DNA of 64,000 nucleotides, taken from assembly GCA_015680685.1 (NCBI GenBank), contig MNCI01000986.1, positions 369,326 to 433,325 of the forward strand. Direction: 5' to 3'. The notes below the pieces were generated by a model. That model was not told where the DNA came from and did no database searches. It worked only from the letters and a program-made list of their open reading frames with translations. The position numbers were made by a program, and so were the translations under genes. This document shows, piece after piece, positions 47,553-58,260 of the stretch. This DNA comes from Gnetum montanum (Eukaryota; Streptophyta; Gnetopsida; Gnetales; Gnetaceae). Numbering within the stretch: position 1 is the stretch's first letter; each line of letters begins with the position of its first letter.

Positions 47553-47614
47553 AAGTTGGAAGGATAGTGGTGGTCCATTTTTGGTATTTTAAATTAATTC
47601 TTTTGATGTTAGCT
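47553..47614. other. Host flank between element 3 and SINE copy b
   Basis: 62 bases without features; no target duplication of element 3 could be matched here. Confidence 0.35.
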
Positions 47615-47704
47615 TAACAATGAGGTATTAGCCTAGTGGTAAGACTTTAGATTTGAAAGCTCCAAGTCATGGGTTCAATTTTGGTGGATAATGCTAAGTT
47701 ACAA
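47615..47704 (+). mobile_element. tRNA-like SINE, copy b (best preserved)
   Basis: A box TTAGCCTAGTGG (47628-47639) and B box GGGTTCAATT (47671-47680) are 31 bases apart, as in tRNA-derived polymerase III promoters. The tail GGTGGATAATGCTAAGTTACAAAG matches the other copies. Cut by the LINE that begins at about 47705. The tRNA-like part does not fold into an obvious cloverleaf, so it is a SINE and not a tRNA gene. Confidence 0.7.
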
Positions 47705-47789
47705 AGCTTCAAAGGTTACAGAATGCAGATCCAGGCCAAGTTACTGGCAACCCAGAAACAACAGGAGTAAGGGGCCGATCACACAGGTG

Positions 47790-50130
47790 AAGAACTCGCC
47801 CTCCAGGCTGAGCTACAACTGCTACACCGTGAAGAGGAAGAATATTGGCATCAACGGGCCCATATGCAGTGGCTGAGGGCAAGGGATCGGCACATGAAAT
47901 TCTTTTTTGTAGCAGCGAACGCACACTGTGGAAACAGCCAACGACCACTGCAATGTCTACTGCAAGATCCATCAAGGGCGGACAGACTCCTTCAATACTG
48001 GCAGTGGATCTAGCAATGGCAGTCGACAGACCTGATTTCTATCCCAGTATAGAAAATATTAAATCTAGTGGACAACTCATGCCTGCTACAACCGTTCTCC
48101 TGCCATGAACTTCTGATCATGCTGCAAGAAATGCTGGCAGATAAGGCCCCAGGACCTGATGGCTGGCCCATTGAATTCTTCTGTGAATTCAAGCACGTCC
48201 TTGGGGCAAATCTACTCAACGCTTTTAACAGCATTCTGGCGTGGCGTCAAGTCCACAAGGAAATTAATTGCTCCCGCATTATGCTTCTTCCCAAGATAGA
48301 AAATCCCACATCCCTAGGCCATTTCTATCCCATAGGCATCTGCAACTCACTCCTGTGCCTTTTTTTGCACATGCTCGTGGCCAGGCTGCGGCCCCTAATG
48401 CCATGACTAGTGGGGAAGAATCAGGTAGCCTTCATGAAGGGCCAGCACCTCCAGGATAGGAAATTCAGCACTCCCTACAAGTCGCAAAACTCCTAGGCCT
48501 GTGCATCAAACTTGACATAACCAAGGCTTACGATTCTGTGAGCTGGGTCGCCCTGAGGACTGTGCTATACGCTAATGGCTTTGATGAGACCTTCATGACG
48601 CTTTGCATGCAGATCCAATAGGGAGGGCGATTTTCACTTGATATCGAAGGGCAACTGTGGGGTTTTCATGGGATAGGACGCGGGCTACGTCAAGGTGACC
48701 CCCTCTCCCCATTCCTGTTCCTGATGGTGATAGACCTCTTGCAAACATATTATGCTGATGAAAGGGTCTAGGGGCTAAATATGGACGGTGTCCCATGCTT
48801 CACTGCCCATTATGCCGACGATGCCATGATCTTCACAAGGGCCCTAGTGCCACAAGCCAGAGCACTATTATGGGCACTAAATCACCTATAAAGGGAAGTA
48901 GGACTAGCACCCAACACCGAGAAATCTGCATTATACTTCACACACACCCATGCTGCGGTATGCATAAAGATCATTCAAATCCTAGGGATCCTACCAGGGG
49001 GAGAGGAAGACAAATATTTGAGCATCCCCATCCACAACTAGCATAGGTTGCAAACCTGGTAGCCCCTCATTATGCGAATCCAGAAGTGCACGAATCACTG
49101 GATGAATAGTTTCTTGTCTGGTAAAGGAAAAATCATGCTGGCCTCTATCATTTTGGGGGCCATGGTGAGGTTTGCTGCCTCCATGGCATCTCCACCAATG
49201 GGAATCGCCACAAAAATTGGCTCCATTATCCGCGACTTCGTGTGGTCCAGTGGAAAAGGGGGCACAAAAATGCATCTGGTGGCATGGGCAAACACTGCAA
49301 GGCCCCGTACTGTGGGGGGGGGGGGGGGGGGGGGGGGGGGGGATGGAGGNCCCCTATTTGGGCACAAATCTTGCTGCGAAAATATAGCCCCTGGGCAACG
49401 GCCAACTCCGATTCCCACACCTGGAGGCAACTCTGTACACATGTAAGATCGTTGGGCCATGAAGACGAGATCTCCCTACACCCCCAATAGCTCCTCCAAA
49501 AATAGTACGTAACGGATCTGCGCTGGATGTAGCTATGGAAGTGGGTCCTACCGGAGAAAATCAAAATGTTTGGGTGGCTGATCTTGCACCATGCCCTCCC
49601 TGTTCGGGCCTTGCTACAAACACGCAGCCTGAATATCAACAACCATTTCCCTCTGTGAAACCACCATGCAGAAACATTACAGCACTTCCTGCATGAGCGC
49701 CACGTAACCAGGCAACTATGGCAGACAACAGGCCTTCATTCCCCAGAATTTTCTGGTAATTCATCAACGTTGGCGACTCTTTAAATCTTGTGGCACGCCC
49801 AGAACGACTGCATCTTCAAAGGGGTGGCCCTCCCCAGCATGGTAGTATTGGCGGGCAGGGTCCAAAAACTCTGGAATGAAATCAGTGCAGCTATGAACCA
49901 TCCAGAGCTGAGATACCAGCATCAACGTTAGAGACAAGTGGCTAGTATGGGGACAACTAGGAATAGAGCCGCACTCACCCCACCTGTCAATCCCCAGGAA
50001 CGAGATCAACGACGATAGACCTAGGAGGAGGCATCGTCAGGGACAAGCAATGATCCCAGCAGCAGCATGGGGGGACAACAATAGACCTCCCTTGCGCAGC
50101 CACTAGCCCAGCTGTGGCTCTGGATTGTAG
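47790..50130 (+). pseudogene. LINE ORF2 (reverse transcriptase and zf-RVT)
   Basis: Copies LINE RNA at a nicked target. In order: EEEYWHQRAHMQWLRARDRHMKFFF (47830-47915), DKAPGPDGWPIEFF (48140-48185), IMLLPKIENP (48280-48310), QVAFMKGQHLQD (48420-48455), LCIKLDITKAYDSVSW (48500-48550), GLRQGDPLSPFLFLMVID (48685-48740) and the catalytic YADD (48811-48822). Beyond it a SGKGKIMLASIILGAM block leads to a 29-G run, and zf-RVT-like KIKMFGWLILHHALPV follows at 49555-49610. Stops are scattered. The endonuclease domain is absent (5' truncation). Confidence 0.82.
49314..49350. other. 29-G homopolymer followed by an N
   Basis: G29 at 49314-49342, then GATGGAGG and a single N at 49350. It lies where plant LINEs encode a Gly-rich GGLGIRDP-type motif (before RDPYLG-like sequence), so a G-rich codon run may have been expanded or misassembled. 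Frames crossing it are artefacts. Confidence 0.8.
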
Positions 50131-50498
50131 ACTCATCCATAACCCATCCGACGGGCATTGCCCAGTTCATCATTGAAAATCAATGTCGCCTGGCGGCTGG
50201 ACTTGAGCGGCCAGGTACCAGCATGCACCTTGTCAGTATGAAAGCACAGTCCAGAGAAACTTCCCCCAGAAGGTAGCCATGGGGGATGGGGGAGCTGGTT
50301 TTTTTTCAAGATTGTACACATAAATTTCTGTTTTAGAATTTGGTTCATGAAATCTAGGCGTCATAGGGATGATCCTTGGGGTTTTTTCAAATGATTTCCC
50401 TTGAGGGAGTGAGGTTAGCGACCCTAGCCTGCATTGTACAGCTATATAGCTCTTTTTTTGGAATATAAATTATGTCAATCTTTTCCGAAAAAAAAATA

Positions 50499-52010
50499 CT
50501 TGTTCTCTTAGTATTAATTGTACATTTCTCTCTTTCTTGTTCTCTTGCTCATGGCTATGCATGACAGTTCCCTTGATGATTTAGATATAAACTTGTTCTT
50601 ACTTGGTGAAGCTTGCTCTCAGCTAATCTTCAAGATAGGGAAAATGGTCTTTCTTCCATAAAATTTTATAAGCAACTTTCCTCTTGGATCTACTTTCCTT
50701 CTACCTTTTTTTTTTAATTTTAATCATTGATCCTAACCCTGTTTTTTTTTTTTTTTTTTACTTCATAATTTGGCAAGTTTACAATTTTTTTACTTTGCAT
50801 TTCATCTTCTCCTTTCACCTATATTATTTTTCCCAATGTTAGAGGTGGGACAATTTCCTCATGCATCGTGATCCAAGGTGCAATAGATCTAAGGGTTGTA
50901 ATGAAATTCATGATAGATTTTCAACATGTTTTCCAAAGTGGCAAGATGTGGACAAACTCTAGCATAAATAGAAATGTTTAATAATGATGGTTAACTAACA
51001 TTTTGGATGTGTATGGATGTCTATAGTGTTGAAAATCTAGGTATAGGATTTCATTAACTAACATGATTTGTAGAAACAATTACTAATGTGGAATAGGTAG
51101 GTCTTACAATGAAATTAATTTAGATAATTTTATCAATGTAGTCACACATTTCCTAGCTAGTCTTATTGTGGTAAAGTTAATTTACAAGATACTCTCAACC
51201 TAATGGCTTAGAAAATCTTAGGTAATAGTAAGAAGCTAAGAAATTAAGGTAACTATAGGATTGATGCCAACCAAAATGTAACCCATTATTTGATCATTTA
51301 ACATTCATGAGGATTGCTAACCCAATGGTTATACATATGTCATTCATGAGAGTTAGCTTAGATAGGAGAGATTTCACACAAAATAGTTCTTGATGGCCAA
51401 TTAATGTTAGTATCAACCTTATTGTTATTCTAACATTTAATGCAATAACTCATGAAATATTACTAATAAAGAAAAGTATATATTAATGATAGATTCATTC
51501 ATTAATAATAATTATTAATGATAATTGATGAATACATTTTTTAATCAATTTTGCTATTAGTTCTAGTAGTGTGCATTGCAATGTGGGCTCCATCTTCTAG
51601 TTTGTTGTAGGTGACACCAAGGTGGTTTCCTCTTTTATGAGGATATTCTAAATCTTCTTAAATATGTTTCATGCAAATTATAGTTAGAATACTTAAATGA
51701 AATTCCCAAGTAATAGTGTGGATGATAGATTGAAGTATGCAACAAAAGCTTTTATGATTAAGTAACACATTGGGGATGAAGGTTCCAAGGATTATTATAT
51801 CTTGGAGCCATATTATAGATTCATATAAAATGTTTTATATGGATATCTATTATATCTTTGTTATCATCATGTATTCAAGATTTATACTTGAGAGATTGGT
51901 GTAACATTACATGGATCTTGCTAAGTGCTTATTCTTTACACTATGTTCAAGTATGCTTTTTGGATTACAAGGTTTTATACGTAATATATTAAAAGAAACC
52001 ATCATTTTGA
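50499..52010. other. AT-rich intergenic, no gene seen
   Basis: Homopolymer T runs at about 50707-50716 and 50742-50759; no supported frame or complete repeat. Confidence 0.35.
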
Positions 52011-52142
52011 GTGATGGTAAGGTGTTTTTTTTTTCAAGTTGAACACATGGGTTCAAGCTTGGGTGAAGCCACTCAAAGAGGTTAGGCTTTTGCTTATCTA
52101 CCAACCCTCCCACGACCCTGCTTAACAGGATGAGCACTATAG
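52010..52142 (+). mobile_element. Second tRNA-like SINE fragment
   Basis: TGAGTGATGGTAAGG (a mutated A box) is followed after a T run by ACATGGGTTCAAGC (52046-52059), a perfect-looking B box GGTTCAAGC, then GGTGAAGCCACTC. The 3' part recurs inverted at 41595-41670. Distinct in sequence from SINE copies a-e. Confidence 0.5.
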
Positions 52143-53880
52143 CTTTGAGTGATGATCCTTATGTTTGATATATTAAAGTTTTCAAATGATTTATTTTTGA
52201 AATTAAGTATTTCATATGGAATTTATGGATTTACAACTAATTAATTCATGCACCCTAACCAAATTCATAAATATAACTATAGTTATTTCAAGATGTAATA
52301 ACTAGATAATAAAAAAATATTAATAATAAGAAAAAAATTAGAGGATATCATATGCTTAGAACCATGTAAAAAACACTAAAAATAACATGAAAAGAAAATT
52401 ATTTCTAATTTTAGGAATGTTTACTTAGGCATATAAGCTTAGAATTGATGGTTTGAAAAATTAAGAACAAAAAATTAATTGTTAGTAGGAAGGATGACCC
52501 CAGTTTTAACAACATTGACATTACTTTCAACATTCATACTTAAACTTAAAATAGAAAAAGGATTCAAGATATTAATACATAATATCTTCCTTCCTATCCT
52601 TAATTTAGAAAGCATTATGTTAAGTATAGAACCCCTATCGAATGATTGGTCATGGCAAGAGGAATTGAAACTTAAAATGAACTAACGTGGTGATAAGGAA
52701 AGATGAGGAAGCCATGACCAAAGGGAAAAGAAGAAATAATAATAGAAGAAAAATATAATATAAGAAACATAATTAATCCACATAAATATATAATAAAATT
52801 ATTATAAACTAAATCTAAACTAAAAAGATACAAAGGAAAAATAAATATGTAAATCTTACTCATAAACATAATTATCTAGTAAAACTATAACATGTTCAAT
52901 GATACATAAAATATCCATAATTCAAATACGTAATGCATGAAAGAGAATAATTGAATATACGTATAAAAAATGTCATAATAAGACTAAGAAAGAAGTAGAC
53001 TAATGTTGGAAAGTAAACATGCATAAAATTCAAATATCAGTGATAGTAATGAGATCTTTTCACTCCAGCTAGTCCTAGTAACCTAAAGATAAGAGAGGAA
53101 GATTAGTATACACTAAGTGAGAAACCTTAATATCTTCTTTGGTTGAATCAAGAACAACTCTCATGGTGACTAGGTGAAGGCATGCTAGCATCTAAACATG
53201 ATACTAAGCACAAACAATCCAACATCATAAATCACACATCATACATTAATCTAAACTTCAATTAAATTTCAATCAAACTAATTTGTCCACTCCATCCATC
53301 AACCTACAAATAAGAAAGTTAGAATGCATCACACTTAATTTAAAATGTATGAATTTTTATCATATGTACTTTTTTCAAATTTATAAACTAAACGCCAAAT
53401 TACCATACATGTGGATATTTTTTATTAGTCTCAACCCAAACTACTGGTGCTAGAGGTGTCAACTAGTACTTATCGCAAATATTGTAGAACCATTAAACAT
53501 AAGGATAGGTGAACCATAAATCACTCTCTCCTATAAGATGGGACCTAAAGCAAAAGTCTTACTAATTCATACTAGTGGGTATCAAATGTCAAACATTTCT
53601 AGAGAGCCCATCTCTAACTAAACATATAACTTGATGCTAGCTCCTCACAATTAACATTCATACAAGCATCCAAATAAGAACAAATGAAATGTTGATGATG
53701 GAGGAACATGACCAATAGTCAAAAAGCCCAGTTAATGCAAAATATTTAACAATCAACTCCAAGATTTAAACCAACAAACCAACATAGTCCAATTATAATG
53801 AATAATGTTGAATGAGGCTTAATGTCATTAAAATGTGAGGAATCGAGATCCAATAGTAAGATAGGATCAAAAATAGTGAA
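52143..53880. other. AT-rich intergenic, no gene seen
   Basis: No supported frame; oligo-A and TAATAATAAG tracts only. Probably old retroelement DNA. Confidence 0.35.
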
Positions 53881-54320
53881 ATTGGAAGACCTTGATCTCA
53901 CCATGACCCATGATGGCTGACCATGACTTGACTATAACTCCTAGCTTGCACAAAAAAGCTACCGACATAAACTATAATGAAAACACTTGATCACAAATTG
54001 ATCATGATTCATGGTGAAGAGATCACAACTTGACCATAATATGTGGTTAGTAAGAAATGACATAAAACAAATCAAAATTTTAAAGAAAAACAACGAGTAC
54101 TTAATCATGACTTCACCAAAACTCATGGTGGAGACCACAACCTAACCATAACTTGTGGGATTGCAGAATTTTACAAAATAGAGACTACTAAAAGAATAGA
54201 AATAACTTAAGGTCAATCACAACCTAACTAAGACTCATGGGGAAAGATCACAACTTAAACATGACTCAGGGTTAACATCAACAATCTCACCATGACAAAT
54301 GGTTAACTCATGGTTTTGAT
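53880..54320. repeat. Degenerate direct-repeat array (CATGACTCATGG type)
   Basis: Variants of GATCACAACTTGACCATAAC and CATGA(C/T)TCATGGTGA recur at roughly 100-bp intervals (about 53895, 54000, 54110, 54210, 54280), with a core close to the palindrome CCATGAGTCATGG. No coding sense. Confidence 0.55.
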
Positions 54321-55560
54321 GCAAATCCTAAAAAGGGTAGAAAACAACATAAAAAGACCTCAAAAAAATTACCAATTGACATGGGATTCTAAGAACATAA
54401 TTAATATGACTCATCAAATTAAATAGGTCTACAAAGTGTTTAAAGGAACAAACAAAATAGCAAGATGACAAAGGGATCCAAACTCTAGGTAAGATTGATG
54501 AAAACTCATAAAATAATGACTTGAAATTTTACAAAATGGAAAAGTCCCATTTGAATATATAATGACAAGAACATATTGTCATCAAGATATAAACCTAATG
54601 AGCAATATCCAAACGCAAAATTAATTAACATGATAAGTTTTTAAAAATTCTATTTTTTTCCAAAATCGCCAAAAATCATAAAATTATTACAAAAATGAAA
54701 TAATGAATTGCTTATAGTAATTAGTAATCTACTTATGCAAAGAAATACCCAAATCCTAATAAAATTCATACAATTTTAAAGAAATATAGCAAAATCCATC
54801 TCATGTTATTTATGCATAAAACCTATGAATTGAAACAAACAAGGAAAAGTACCAACTCATTTGGGTAACCATAATAAGAATCCACAAGCAACACATGAAC
54901 TCAACCAAATGCTCTCATATAGACACATACATGTCTAGCAAAGATCCATACATTTCCATAAGCCTTTAATTGGATAGTGCTTTGGCATCCAAGAAAATGG
55001 ATGTCGAAGTACCTGATTAAATGGAGTATGGGATTTTTATAGGAAATCTACTAAAATAGTAAAACTATCTAAATTTCTAAAAATAAAATCACAATAAAAG
55101 AAATGTATCAAAAAGCTAATCATAATCATGTAACCTTTTACCAATCCAAAAAGCATGCTAAAATCATGAGAATTAGAAACAACAAATTCTACAATAATAT
55201 ATTTATTAATACATTACACAATACAAAAATATGTGCATGCCATCACATGCCCATACCATAGCCTCTATGAAAACCTTACCAAACTCATCCACAAGGTTAG
55301 TGCATACTAGCTAAAAATACATAATTAAATTATACAAGAAAACTAAACATACATGAGAATAAAATGTAAAGTTAAAAATTTAACTATCTAACAAGTATAC
55401 TCAAAGCATAGTGTAACATTAAAGTGTCAAGAAGCACAAAACACAAAGATAAATATACTAATCCAATCATCAAAAATTACATGTTGTTATACAATAAAAT
55501 TTTTTAGCAAAATACCAAATCTGATAGGAAAGAAAGATCTAATAGAAAATGATGACATAT
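54321..55560. other. AT-rich intergenic, no gene seen
   Basis: No supported feature on either strand. Confidence 0.35.
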
Positions 55561-55870
55561 ATTGTTCATTAAAATTGACCTTAGATTGATAATCATTGCC
55601 ATTAGTTGTAACCCACTTATTAACATTAGTTTTAATCTTGAAGTTAATACTATTTTCTCAAATAAGAAAAAATTTCCCTAACCAATTATCTATTTGGATT
55701 TATCAATACGTGTAGTATAAGTAACATTATTTACAAAAGCTTTAATCTTCTTTGTTTTTTAATTATTATTTAATCTTTCTTATCATTGACAATAATTTGA
55801 TCTTTTGTAACTTTAGCTTTAGATCGATAAAAGAAGCCCAATTTAAATTTCACTAGAAAAAGATGTGTCA
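55560..55870 (-). pseudogene. L1 ORF1 C-terminal relic
   Basis: ACTAGTTTTAATNTTNAAGTTAATA-type sequence followed by AAAAATTTTCC aligns with 63320-63430 (same strand) and with the reverse complement of 62300-62380, both next to zinc-knuckle codons of LINE ORF1. No open frame. Confidence 0.5.
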
Positions 55871-56795
55871 AATTTCAAAGTACATCAAATCATCAATGTA
55901 AAAGAGAAAGTCTCAAGAAAAAGCCCAATGATTTTAGGAATGCTTTTTCAAGTTTACATTCTTACAACCAATCCTACAAAACCTTCCCTCTAGGATATGA
56001 AAAGGATAAGGCCACAGGTTTTCACTTCTTAATAAAGGGTTTCTTTAAATAGAAAAAGAATACTCTTTCTAATGATAAAAAAACAATGAGATGTTTTTTT
56101 AAGGAAAGTCTAGTCATTTATGTGATGAGAGAGGAAAACCTCCAAATCAATAATTATAATATTAATATCATCATGGAAGGTAGAAGATACTCTAGTAGAA
56201 TAGATGAACATCCAAACCAATTAAAAAGTCCTAGACATATAGGGCATCAAAACCAAAAACCAAAACATATCCATGTGTAACATCATAAAATCATTTAAAA
56301 CAAAGGGTATGCATATTTAGAGAAACAAAAGACCACATAGTTTACAAGCACCACATTGGCTCATCTTGAAAGGAGTCACAAGTGTTAAATGTTATTATTG
56401 TGCATTTATGAATGTTTTTCTATAATTGAAAGTTAGTGAATGCTTTTAAGATGTGCTTATAGGGAGAGTTTAGGCACTTTGCCTAAAAAGTGTAAGAATT
56501 CCACTTGAGCACTAAATCTCCCATGTGACCTTTTCCCATAATGAAATCTCATGTAAGTGACTTTGAATAATGGATCCTTTTGTAATTATTTCTTTTCACT
56601 AATCCCATAGGATCCTAGTCCACATGTGCACAAATCAACCTATAATCTTTGTAAATACATATTCCTTGAACAGGTATGTTGCAAATTTAGTCTCCTTATA
56701 GTAAAAGATATATTAGGAGGCTATGGTAAAACCTCATCATTGGAATTTTTCTTGAGTGAGCACTACATGATGAGCCAACAGTCAAGCAAAAAACC
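55871..56795. other. AT-rich stretch, nothing recognised
   Basis: A 64-codon frame at 56086-56280 has no recognisable content. Around 56340-56640 the text is less AT-rich and could be part of an LTR, but no ends were found. Confidence 0.35.
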
Positions 56796-56905
56796 TCACC
56801 TTTGGTGATTTGAAAGTTTCAAGTTATGACTTTGATTTTGGTGGGAGATGTTGAGTTATAAAGTTCTAATTGAACTATATATCTTGGGGTGCACCTATAT
56901 TACAA
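56796..56905 (+). mobile_element. tRNA-like SINE, copy c
   Basis: GATTTGAAAGTTTCAAGTTATG then a decayed B box and GGTGGGAGATGTTGAGTTATA, AGTTCTAATTGAACTATATA and CTTGGGGTGCACCTA. It matches the 3' part of copy a closely; the A box is lost. Confidence 0.6.
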
Positions 56906-57014
56906 TTACTTTAGGATTCCAACACCCCTTTCTAATGATAAAAAATATTAAAATATCAATTAAAAATAAGTCAATAATTCCCAAAAAATTATTTTAATAA
57001 TGTTTAACCTTAAG

Positions 57015-57118
57015 AAATATAGTCAAATTAAAACTTTATAACTCAAAAATACCCACCATAATTGAACCCATAACTTGAAGCTACCAAATCAAGAGTATTA
57101 TTACAAGGTTAGATAAGA
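57015..57118 (-). mobile_element. tRNA-like SINE, copy d
   Basis: The minus strand reads TAACCTTGTAATAATACTC (decayed A box), GCTTCAAGTTATGGGTTCAATT (B box at 57060-57069), GGTGGG and GAGTTATAAAGTTTTAATT. Same order as copies a and b. Inverted relative to copy c, about 110 bp away. Confidence 0.6.
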
Positions 57119-57599
57119 AGTTTATTTGGCCCATGATCTCTCTGGATGTGGCATTGACCATGTCATTTCTCTTGCCTAATGTTTACCCACCTTATGATCC
57201 AATGATGCAACCATGGCATCCATGGCTTAAGACAAAGATATAATATATCATATAATTAATGCATGAATTTTTGGTGGGCTTGCACTCAGTAGCCATGCTC
57301 TTAGATGTGTGATCCAATGTAGTAGCTATGCTCTCTAATATGCAATCCATATGCAAGAGATTCTAAAGAGATTATGTTGATAGATCTACCACTTGGAGAA
57401 AATATACTTTAAGGGATTATGTATATAATATATATATTACCATAGGAAATTATTACTAATTCCTTTACCGATTTAAATAGCTAATGATAGGCATCTCAAG
57501 TGATTAACTAATTATCATATTAGATAAGAGGTTAAAAGTTTAAGTTATACTTGAGGTATTATTATCTTCCTCCATTATTCTTTTAATGTATAATTTATA

Positions 57600-58260
57600 A
57601 TGTTGACTATATGTCTTTGGGTATACTTAAGAAAGAGCAAAAATAATTTTGAAAATTTAATTTCTAATCTTAAAAATTTATTTAAAGTTGATAAAAACAT
57701 ACATCAAGCTTTTATAGATATTTTTTGAAAGGATGGTAGATATTTTTTTCCTCTTAATTTGAAAGTTGCTCATGAGTTTATAACAAAGAATGATTTTATT
57801 CAGAAAAATCAATAAGGCCTTGAAAATGTAATAATCATTTCACTTTTCAATGAAGAAAATACAATATATTTGAAGAGCTCTTACATTTCTTAAAATTTAT
57901 AATTTTTTATGGTATCTTATTCATCAGTGTCTTCCTATCGGTAGTTATCTTAATCATATGGGAAATATTTCTCCTCAATGCTCTCTTTATAGAAGTGAAT
58001 ATTCATTTTCTCATATATTTTTTAAGTTTTCTATTGCTCAACATGCTTGTAAATAAACATTTAGATTTTGTAACAACTTTCAACCAAGCATTAGTGAAGT
58101 CATTATTGGTGATTAGCTTGCTTTGTTTACTTTATTTCTTTGCATTTGGAATTATCTTTGACTTCTTGTTCTCTACTATATTTGGAAGCTTTTCTATGTA
58201 GTTATTTTCCAGAAGTAAGAGCATAACTATGATATCTCTTTAGGTTTTAAACACTATATT
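57600..58260 (+). pseudogene. L1 ORF2 C-terminus (zf-RVT) relic
   Basis: A plus-strand frame reads HQCLPIGSYLNHMGNISPQCSLYRSEYSFSHIFF and FSIAQHACK (57928-58051). This is the zinc-binding zf-RVT segment of plant LINEs (usually CPLCxxxxEs.sHlFfxC); the second cysteine pair is partly lost. The following 150 bases continue in LINE-like fashion. No RT upstream. Confidence 0.65.

Larger units (their letters stand above)
47705..50498 (+). mobile_element. L1-type LINE, GC-rich, 5'-truncated
   Basis: A single LINE ORF2 relic: spacer before RT, RT, zf-RVT, a 3' UTR and a terminal A9 run (50490-50498). GC content is much higher than the surroundings and than the minus-strand L1 at 15060, so it is a different and probably younger lineage. 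It lies directly behind SINE copy b. No target duplication was found. Confidence 0.82.

Noticed and set aside
47540-47560. A target duplication for element 3
   Set aside because: Left flank GGTTG and right flank AAGTT do not match; either boundary or duplication has decayed.
47628-47680. A tRNA gene
   Set aside because: A and B boxes are present but no acceptor-stem pairing or anticodon arm could be built, and the sequence is repeated with a common tail; treated as a SINE.
49072-49642. Several frames with poly-Gly, poly-Pro or undefined residues
   Set aside because: Created by the G29 run and the N; the LINE frame explains the region.
57995-58201. 68-codon hydrophobic plus-strand frame as a membrane protein
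   Set aside because: It is an out-of-frame reading of the LINE zf-RVT relic; AT-rich DNA commonly gives Phe/Leu-rich frames.
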